Positions 57,727-64,000 of a stretch of DNA of 64,000 nt are shown here, piece after piece. Positions within the stretch are counted from its first letter, which is position 1. Each line of letters starts with the position of its first letter. The position numbers and the translations under genes are program-made. Source of the DNA: Laguncularia racemosa (taxonomy: Eukaryota; Streptophyta; Magnoliopsida; Myrtales; Combretaceae). The stretch spans positions 868,001-932,000 of the forward strand of contig JBBMOL010000082.1 of assembly GCA_037954665.1 (NCBI GenBank). Reading direction: 5' to 3'. The notes beneath the pieces were generated by a model, which searched no databases, was not told where the DNA came from, and saw only the letters and a program-made list of their open reading frames with translations.

Positions 57727-58729
57727 CCTTCAAAGTACACTAACCTTTAGCAGGGGTTCTCATGACTTTACTTGGGCGTCGCTTGACTTTCTGTTAAAGA
57801 TCCGCGTTGTGAGAGAGTTCAGGGATGCTAGGGTGGTTGTCAAGCTTATGGGCTTACAGGATGGCCTACAAAACACCACTTGATACAACTCCTTTCCGGT
57901 TAGTATATGGGAAAGCGTGTCACTTACCAGTTGAGATTTAGCATAGGGCATTTTGGGCAATCAAGACTATCAATCTTGATCTCAACAAGTCAGGGGCTCA
58001 TAGGAAAAGGCAAATTAATGAGCTTGATGAGTTAAGACTTATGGCCTATGAAAACGCTAATATCTACAAGGAGAGAGCCAAAGCATATCATGACGCAAGG
58101 TTACGCCAGCACAAGCAATTTGAGGAAGGGGATATGGTACTGTTGTTCAACTCCAGGTTGAAACTTTTTCCTGGGAAACTCAAATCAAAATGTTCAGGTC
58201 CTTTTCAGGTCAAGAACGTTTTCCCTTATGAAACGGTGGAGTTAAAACACCTTAAAAAGGGTATTTTCAAGGTCAATGGACAGAGACTTAAACATTACAT
58301 AGGAGACAAGAAGGTCTTTGAAGAAAGAGCGAAGCTGACCCTCATTCAAATCCATAACTGATCTCCCTTTATTCATTCGGTCGAGCCAACAATGGTAAAC
58401 AAAAGCGCTGGTTGGGAGGCAACCCATGCATCTACTAGGTTAGTTTTCCTTTTACTATCATCATCAATATATTTGTGATTTGTGGTTTTGCAGGTGAGAT
58501 TTTAACGAAGAGGACAAGACATGGTCTAAGCCACACCCAAGTGTGTGGGCATTTGTGAAAGGTATCTCATTCCAGGGGATGACATGGGTATAGGCACGGC
58601 CAAGTTGCAAGCCGTGCCACAAGGCTTTCAAAGTATACCAAACCGTTACGTTTAGCAGCGGTTCTCATGACTTTACTTGTGCGTTACTTGACTTTCTGTT
58701 AAAGATCCGCGTTGTAGGAGAGTTCAGGG
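57727..58729 (+). repeat. Internal duplication in M: integrase end plus post-pol region
   Basis: The block 57824-58623 repeats 54825-55869, with 54846-55091 missing from the copy. It carries an extra integrase C-terminus (open 58041-58361), the post-pol hairpin and the CACGGCCAAGTT region. It is flanked on both sides by a direct repeat of about 100 bases (57727-57823 and 58624-58729; shared GTTAAAGATCCGCGTTGT). This layout suggests two template switches during reverse transcription. Confidence 0.85.
58041..58361 (+). pseudogene. Second copy of the integrase C-terminus in M
   Basis: A 106-codon open frame starts MAYENANIYKERAKAYHDAR and ends KLTLIQIHN. It repeats the end of M integrase (55287-55610), with FKVNGQRLKHYIGDKKVFEE uninterrupted. 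It has no start context and no catalytic core, so it is a duplication relic. Confidence 0.8.
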
Positions 58730-58793
58730 GAGTTTTCGTTTTCCTTTTGTTTTCTTTTTTCTTTTATTATTTGCTTCCCTTTATGCGTTTCAT

Positions 58794-58838
58794 GAGGACA
58801 TTGGGGACAATGTCTATTATAAGTGTGGGGAAGGGGGG
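58794..58838 (+). other. Internal polypurine-like module of M
   Basis: GAGGACATTGGGGACAATG, then AAGTGTGGGGAAGGGGGG, 1.3 kb upstream of the terminal tract. The same double layout occurs in B. Confidence 0.6.
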
Positions 58839-60070
58839 TTAGGAAAATGAAACTAGGATATAAGGGTTGTGCAATAAAAAAATGTAAATTCCTCTTATTT
58901 AAGGTATATTCGATGATGACTTTTGACAATTAAGGACTACTGAGTTTTGTTCATACCCCCGTGGAAAATTTAAAAAAAAATTATTCTCTTATTTTGTATT
59001 AGAGATACGTTGCTAAAATTACAAGATGAAATCCAAGTGAAGTGAACTTACTTGTTATTTAACCTTTACTTTCGGGAGTTGAGATTGGATTAAGGTCACT
59101 AGTGAGTTTAGTATGCTCTTCTTTTTGCTTAGTAGGTGAGCTATGTAACTTGGAGTGAAGGAGTAAATGATACTTGTAACTTGGTGATTCCTTTTCGAAG
59201 AAGTTTCTGAGAAAAAAAAATTGTTGGGAGTAATTGAAGAATATAATAATATGTAAATAGTTTAGAAGTGGGCCTCATAGACTCGAGTAATTAAGCCTGA
59301 GAGATGCCCTTTTTAGGGAATAACATCTATTGACTCGGGTGATGAACTTGGGATCAATGGCTAAAAGCTCGCTACAAGGGTCGTGAGAAAAAGTCTGAGA
59401 AAACTGAACTTAAATGAGCTTATATAAATGATAGTTGATTGATTGAGATGGTAGAGGTCCGAAGGGGTATCTTAAAACCTAGTAGCCTAAGATCATCTGG
59501 TCTGGGACTTACTGACTAAGGAAACCGTCTTAATTAATTAAATGAGTTAATTGGACTCGAACAAGTAAATCCTAGGGACGCCTTGTACGCTGAGGGAATA
59601 ACGTCTATTAACTTGAGTGATGAACTCGGGATTATCGATCGAAAGTTCGTTACATGGGTCGGTTAACTTAGTTAAGTGCTTTAATGGTAAAATCCCAAGA
59701 TTAACTTAAGAATTGGATGAAACAGAAAAGGAAGAGCTAGGGGACGAGTGGATACAACATGCCTTTAGTCCCTGTTGTGTTGCTTATAACAGTGGTTAAA
59801 AGGATTGTATACTTTATTTTACTAGTCTCGATCTTGTGGCAATTTTGACTTTGGGAATTTTAGTTTAAATGATAAGGGTAATAGTTTAATTTACTTGGAT
59901 TAGCTTTGGGAATTTTAGTATTTATATTTTGTATACAACTAATGGTAAGATTGAGTGAAGATTATCAATGATTGGGGTGTAGCATGAAATCGATGATGCT
60001 GGAATATCTTCTCAATTGTTGGAACTTATGAGAACTTGTCCTTTGGTTTTTTTTTTTATCTGTGCTTGCT
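58839..60070 (+). other. 3' untranslated region of M
   Basis: No coding capacity. It contains repeated GAGTGATGAACTTGGGAT / CTCGGGATTATCGAT-type phrases (59335-59360 and 59620-59640), which suggests an old internal duplication. Confidence 0.5.
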
Positions 60071-60104
60071 TGAGGACAAGAAAAAGCTTAAGTGTGGGGA
60101 AATT
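60071..60104 (+). other. Terminal polypurine tract of M
   Basis: TGAGGACAAG, then AAGTGTGGGGAAA (60090-60102) directly before LTR3. Confidence 0.8.
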
Positions 60105-61608
60105 TGATAAGAGTAAATTAATCCTTATAAATCATGGGCATTAATGATGAATTTGTGTAAGTTTTTTGAATAAAATCAATGTAGATTCGGTACTTAACAG
60201 ATAAATATATCAGTTTCAGGGTATAATACTAAAGAGAAGTGGAAAGATAATAAAAGGAGCATGATTAGAGCTCAAAAGATCAAGTTAAAGCTACTTATGG
60301 ACAACATAGGGAAAGCCACGCCCATGTCATGAGCCGTGTGCATGCTTGAGGATGAAATTTGTCACTTGGAAAGGAAGCACGGCTTGTGATATGGGTGTGC
60401 TTGAAGCCGTGGCAGACGCTGAGGAGAAATGGAAGAGTCTAGAGCCTAGCACGGTTTGTAATCTAGCCGTGTTTCTAGCTGTGCCACACACTGAACAAGG
60501 ATGAGGAATTGCGGATTATCGACCAGAGGGAGACACGGTTTGAAATCTGGCCGTGTTGGTGGGCGTGTCAGGTGTATGTTATTCACTTTTCGAGATTTAC
60601 TTGGAAAATTAAAGATATATTCATATCTTTCTAGCTGAAGATCCTCTGCCATTCCTTGAAGAGTATAAATAGAACCAATTAGAGAGAGGAGAAGAAGGAG
60701 GCACGAGAACAACCCTAGAGAAGAGTAGTTAGAAGAGTTTCCAGAATCGAAGCCAAGATCTTTGTGTTTGTCTCATGGGTTTATTTATGGATTCTAATAT
60801 TTTCCCTTTTGTTCTTTTCATTAGATCCATGAGTAGTTAATTGTTTTATACCTGATCCCTCGAGAAACCCCTAATTGTCATGTAATGGATTTGTTGATGT
60901 TCCAATGATTAATCCTGATCTTTGAGTTTATTCATGTTGCAATCATGGTTTGTTTATCTTGATATGTGCACAGTATTAGGATCGAATTAGATCTCTGTTA
61001 ATAATATTGAGAAATCGCTTAATAGAGTAGATCTGGCATGAATAAAAAGACTACTTGTAATCCTAGAGATAGGTTATAGGAGGTTTTCTGTATTGAATGA
61101 GGTCATGGTGGTCTGGTTCAATTGAGAGTCCTAAGATTTTATTGCAATCTTAATTATGTTAATTAAAGAGAGATTTTAATTGACTTAATTAGGATTAGGG
61201 ATTATTGATCTTGAGAAAGACCTTAATCTAGTGTAAGAAACTCTGCAGATTAGAGATGTTGTGTATTAATCATTGGAAAGTTTGTGATTGAATAAAAGTT
61301 GCATGATAATTACTGGTGGAACTTGGGTAGGGTATGTTTAGATAATTGAATTAACTAAAGGAGTATAATCTGATCATTTAATTCATTCCTTTCAGATTTA
61401 ATCAGTATTTAGGGTAATTGAGTTCATCAATATTGAGAAGTTAGATAGTAGGATAATCGTTAGTACTAGTACTTATAAGTCTTCGTGGGATCGATACCTG
61501 TACTCCAATGCTATATTGCTAATTGATAGGTATACTTGCCTGAGAACTGATCGTAAGCTTGGATTGAGTATAGGAATTGACTTGTTAGAACGATCAGATC
61601 GTTAACCA
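60105..61608 (+). repeat. LTR3 of M
   Basis: 1504 bp, TGATAAGAGTAAATT to GATCGTTAACCA, with TATAAATA at 60664-60671. Most diagnostic blocks follow LTR1 (GAGCCTAGCACGGTTTGT, AGAACCAAT, GTCTCATGGG). A few early differences match LTR2 (TTTGAATAAAATCAATGT, TTTCAGGGTATAAT). Confidence 0.92.
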
Positions 61609-61756
61609 ATTATCATTGTACCAGTAAGAATATTCTCAATTTTTTTTTAGAAATAAAGACATAAGGTAAAATATAAGCAATTTGGATCATCATCCAAATT
61701 GGGTTCTAAAAAGGTTGACAATGTCAGAAATTTTCCCATCAAACCTTTTCCTCAAT

Positions 61757-61849
61757 AACCTTTTCATATCCCTCCAGGTTTAAACCTCAGCCTCTCCATC
61801 CCGATGCCTACTAATAATCAGATTCTTCCACCAGAGTGCAGTGCACCGT
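61757..61849 (-). pseudogene. gag fragment of F between D and E
   Basis: The minus strand reads ALWWKNLIISRHRDGEAEV, then TWRDMKRLLRKRF. This is the capsid-core segment that immediately precedes the RFIPEHCK text on the other side of D. One TAA/TAG-type stop lies between the two phrases. Its left neighbour is E. Confidence 0.75.
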
Positions 61850-62880
61850 TGATGTGCCTAATTCCACTTAGAAGCACAATTAAAAGACTTAAGAAAAAAC
61901 AATCTCAAGTAAAGGTAAAACCAGATCCACAAGGGCAAAATTCACGTGAACACTAGTGAAGATGTAAAGAATTCCAAATGCTCAAAGATATAATTGTAAT
62001 ACCACAATGATAATCTCTTCTAATAACACCCTAATCACATATAATCCATGAAAATAATCCACAAATTCAAAAGAAAACCTCAATTCCAAGGACTCCTTTC
62101 CAATAGTGAAAAACATGTTTTCAAGGGAATTCTCAATGATGATTCGAATTCAATTGCAAGGGACCTTAAATAAAAACAAGAATTCATCAATAATAAGAAG
62201 TAATTCTGACCAAGAACTATCTCAATTCAACCCTAGATATGACACACTAGAGAAGAAAAGAAATCACAACAAAATGAAATTGATACAACTCACAATTTCA
62301 AGGTGTTGCACTGGCCACAATTTCAACCCTTAGGATTGAAATTGATAAGAGTCTAATGAAAATTAGGAATCCTAATTCTCACTTGAAGAAGAAGTGTATA
62401 ATCTGCAAAATATGGCCTCTTTAAACCCTCTCTTAAGCAAGTATTTATACTTGCTACTCCTAGGGTTAAAAAGTGCTCAAAATTACAAGTTTGCCACTTT
62501 TAAGGTGTCTAACCCTAAATGAAAGTTACAAGGAAATAAAAGTGTCGCAAAAAAATAAATAGTCCATGCAAATGAGAAATACATAAAAGAAATTGGTCTT
62601 CAAGATGCCGATCTTCTATAGGATTCATCGGCCCAGCTCATCGCCGGTTCAGGTCGGTCCATGGATAACCCACAAGCTAAGTTTGAGTGGGTTTGTCCAT
62701 TGCCCTAAAAAGCATGATAAGTATTCCTGTTGGAATATAAAATACATGAATAAGATAAAAGAGGTTAGTAAACGAATAATTCCAGGGTCGATTTGCTCAA
62801 AATGGGTCCTCATCACCAAGATTCGAAATCCTTTAGTTCTTGCCCTAATGATAAGTCTTGTCGGATTTTGATTCCTATCA
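61850..62880 (-). repeat. 3' LTR of E
   Basis: On the plus strand it runs from TGATGTGCCTAATTCC to GATTCCTATCA, 1031 bp. The left 740 bases follow D and F. The right part (about 62590-62880, U3 on the element strand) differs from them and matches solo LTR G instead. CAAGTATTTATACTTGC near 62440 is the TATA region. Confidence 0.85.
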
Positions 62881-63392
62881 TCTCCTCGGGCCTGAAAAAA
62901 ATTTGTCCTCAAATCTGGCAGATCAAATGCAGTAGAGACTCTATTTTCTAAAAGCAATCCATCTGAAGAAGTATCTCTACAGAATCCCAATATCAAAAAT
63001 ACCATAGTAGGTGATTGTTTTCTCTCCTCCATTTCTAGGATGTATCTTATCTGCAACACAAACAAGGACTCATTATCTACTGATGTCTCCCCTATCTCAA
63101 CCCATTCCATTGATTTTGTTTCCTCTTTTTCTAACTCATCTATATGATGCTGATCCTCATGGTCTTTTAATGGTTGGCCCAACTGCTCATTACCCTCTGA
63201 AACCTCTGAAGGTGAACATAATTGTCTTTGAACAGTTTAGCTCTCTGGTGGTCTGCTCGTCTGACTATGATCAACAAGATCCTCTGAAGGTTGGCACATC
63301 GATGTCTAACAAATTTTATGCTCTAAAGGTTACCTCGTGTCACTAGAGCCCTCAAGAACCTTTGAAGGTTGGCATACCTGCGTCTACACAGT
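62881..63392 (-). pseudogene. Pol end and repetitive linker of E
   Basis: Rightmost to leftmost on the minus strand there are about six imperfect units of the type QPSEDLxDHSQ (SPMIKPSED, CQPSKVLEGSSD, CQPSEDLVDHSQ, CSPSEVSEGNEQ, QPLKDHEDQHH). An acidic stretch (DELEKEETKSMEWVEIGETS) and then FDLPDLRTNFFQARGDD follow. On the DNA level the unit is CCTCTGAAGGTT with 30-45 bases of spacing. TAG/TAA stops occur between units. The linker stands where RT should begin. Confidence 0.7.
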
Positions 63393-63960
63393 TTAGTCCT
63401 CTGAAGGTTTGATCATGGGGCTATGATCCTCAAGATTCTGTGATGGTTGTTTTATCTGTCTTTGAATCTCCTGGACCTCTGATGGTGACATAAGGTTCAA
63501 TACTATACGTTTACCATCCTTTTTAAACATATAAGTGTTTCTATACCCATCATGTAATACCATCCTATCATACAACCATGGTCTACCAAGTAATATATGG
63601 GATGCACAAAGAGGACGAATATCACATTCAAGCTCATCATAGTACTTGTTCCCTATACTGAAGGGTACCCTAGCCCTTTAGGTCACACAAAGACCATCCT
63701 GATCATTCAACCAATGTAATGTATAGGGTTTGGGATGTGGAATAGTTTCAAGTTTCAACTTCGATAGTAATGATGCAGCTACAACATTAGTACAACTACC
63801 ACCATCAATAATAATTGCGCACAAGTTTCCTTGTACCCTACAAGAAGTATGGAACAAGTTTTCTCTTTATCCCTCATCAATGGTTTGAAAGGAAGTCAAG
63901 TCCTGATGCAATATGTTAGTAGACAAATACAACTCACTTGACATTTTTGCTTACTAATTT
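63393..63960 (-). pseudogene. Protease of E
   Basis: The minus strand shows ENLFHTSCRVQGNLCAIIID followed by GGSCTNVVAASLL (about 63860-63770), then HPKPYTLHWLNDQDG, CASHILLGRPWLYD and VLHDGYRNTYMFKKDGKR. D-G-G-S replaces D-T/S-G-S at the active site, a variant also common in related plant elements. Stops at about 63869 and 63680 interrupt it. To the right the frame leads toward the gag spacer at the window edge. Confidence 0.78.
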
Positions 63961-64000
63961 CAACAACCTCAATACACTTCACCACACTACGACAACACAC

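Larger units (their letters stand above)
46452..61608 (+). mobile_element. Athila composite M with three LTRs, TSD ATTAT
   Basis: LTRs lie at 46452-47969, 48552-50061 and 60105-61608. A gag fragment sits between the first two and a full gag-pol plus ORF1 between the last two. Target duplications ATTAT at 46447-46451 and 61609-61613 are perfect. LTR1 and LTR3 share an end (CGTTAACCA) and many internal blocks, while LTR2 ends CATCCATCA and is more divergent. The tRNA-Asp primer sites, the FMDD RT, the post-pol hairpin motif and the ATHILA-type ORF place it in the Athila clade. It is inactive. Confidence 0.92.
45567..61751 (-). mobile_element. Solo LTR D in the gag of F, split by M, TSD AACCT
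   Basis: The left edge TGATGTGCCTAAAATCC is at 45567 and the right edge TTTTCCCATCA at 61751. Without M it is about 1023 bp. Perfect duplications AACCT are at 45562-45566 and 61752-61756. The gag reading of F continues on both sides (MKRLLRKRF to the right, RFIPEHCK to the left, in F orientation). No internal sequence other than M is present, so D is a solo LTR that arose by LTR-LTR recombination before M arrived. Confidence 0.88.
43287..61849 (-). mobile_element. Pol-less Ty3/gypsy element F, broken by D/M and by E
   Basis: The 3' LTR is 43287-44283, and gag-protease runs 44284-45561. After the nested D (with M inside), the same gag resumes at 61757-61849 before being cut by E. RT to integrase is missing. 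The protease is followed within about 70 codons by the pol end DLRANLSKARGDD. The upstream part of F must lie beyond E, outside the window. Confidence 0.85.
61850..64000 (-). mobile_element. Pol-less Ty3/gypsy element E (cut by window edge)
   Basis: A 3' LTR (61850-62880), a polypurine tract (minus of TCTCCTCGGGCC), a pol end (DLPDLRTNFFQARGDD), a repetitive linker and a protease are present. RT and integrase are missing between protease and pol end. The left flank ACCGT (61845-61849) lies in the gag of F. The second target copy and the 5' half are beyond the window. Confidence 0.82.

Overview
This is plant nuclear DNA, probably dicot. It is AT-rich, has no prokaryotic signals, and is built almost entirely from LTR retrotransposons of Ty3/gypsy type. 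They use the two usual plant primer sites (initiator tRNA-Met-like TGGTATCAGAGC and tRNA-Asp-like TGGCGCCGTTGCCGGGGA). The only gene that looks intact is a small two-exon defensin-like (cysteine-rich secreted peptide) gene at 4255-4612. A decayed UBR-box gene fragment lies at 9313-9480. I cannot name the species.

Layout. 1-2496: minus-strand gag-protease element A1, cut by the window edge. 2497-10938: low-copy-looking DNA with the defensin-like gene, a MITE-like element, a 1.4 kb solo LTR (L, 7439-8872, TSD AGTAG) and the UBR fragment. 10939-24903: decayed Tekay/Del-like chromovirus K, whose 5' LTR carries a young non-autonomous Athila-like element B (11494-16478, TSD ACCAA). 24919-30530: minus-strand remnants J, I and H plus plus-strand solo LTR G. 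30531-39777: a low-complexity tract (pyrimidine-rich, then CAR/NNG-rich, then TG-rich) split by the CRM-like element C (32180-38841, TSD GTACG). 39783-43144: pol-less element A2 (TSD GTTAT). 43287-64000: minus-strand pol-less element F. Its gag is broken by solo LTR D (45567-61751, TSD AACCT), which is itself broken by a 15.2 kb three-LTR Athila composite M (46452-61608, TSD ATTAT). F gag is broken again by element E (61850 to the window edge).

Most insertions can be ordered in time, because target duplications are visible and several empty sites exist in sister LTR copies. Only C, K and M carry RT and integrase, and all three are dead: stops, frameshifts, and the second integrase catalytic Asp replaced in each. 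The other internal copies that can be read through (A2, B, I, H, F, E) have lost RT-integrase while keeping LTRs, gag and/or protease and the extreme 3' end of pol. H and F share one deletion structure, which suggests amplification as a non-autonomous family. Unrelated families carry similar GC-rich palindrome arrays just upstream of the TATA box (GGCCGCCGGC type in A, B, I; CACGGYCGTG type in K, C, L, M).

All coordinates, target duplications and motif calls were read by eye from the sequence. Family names rest on recognised protein motifs, not on searches. No identities or ages were calculated.
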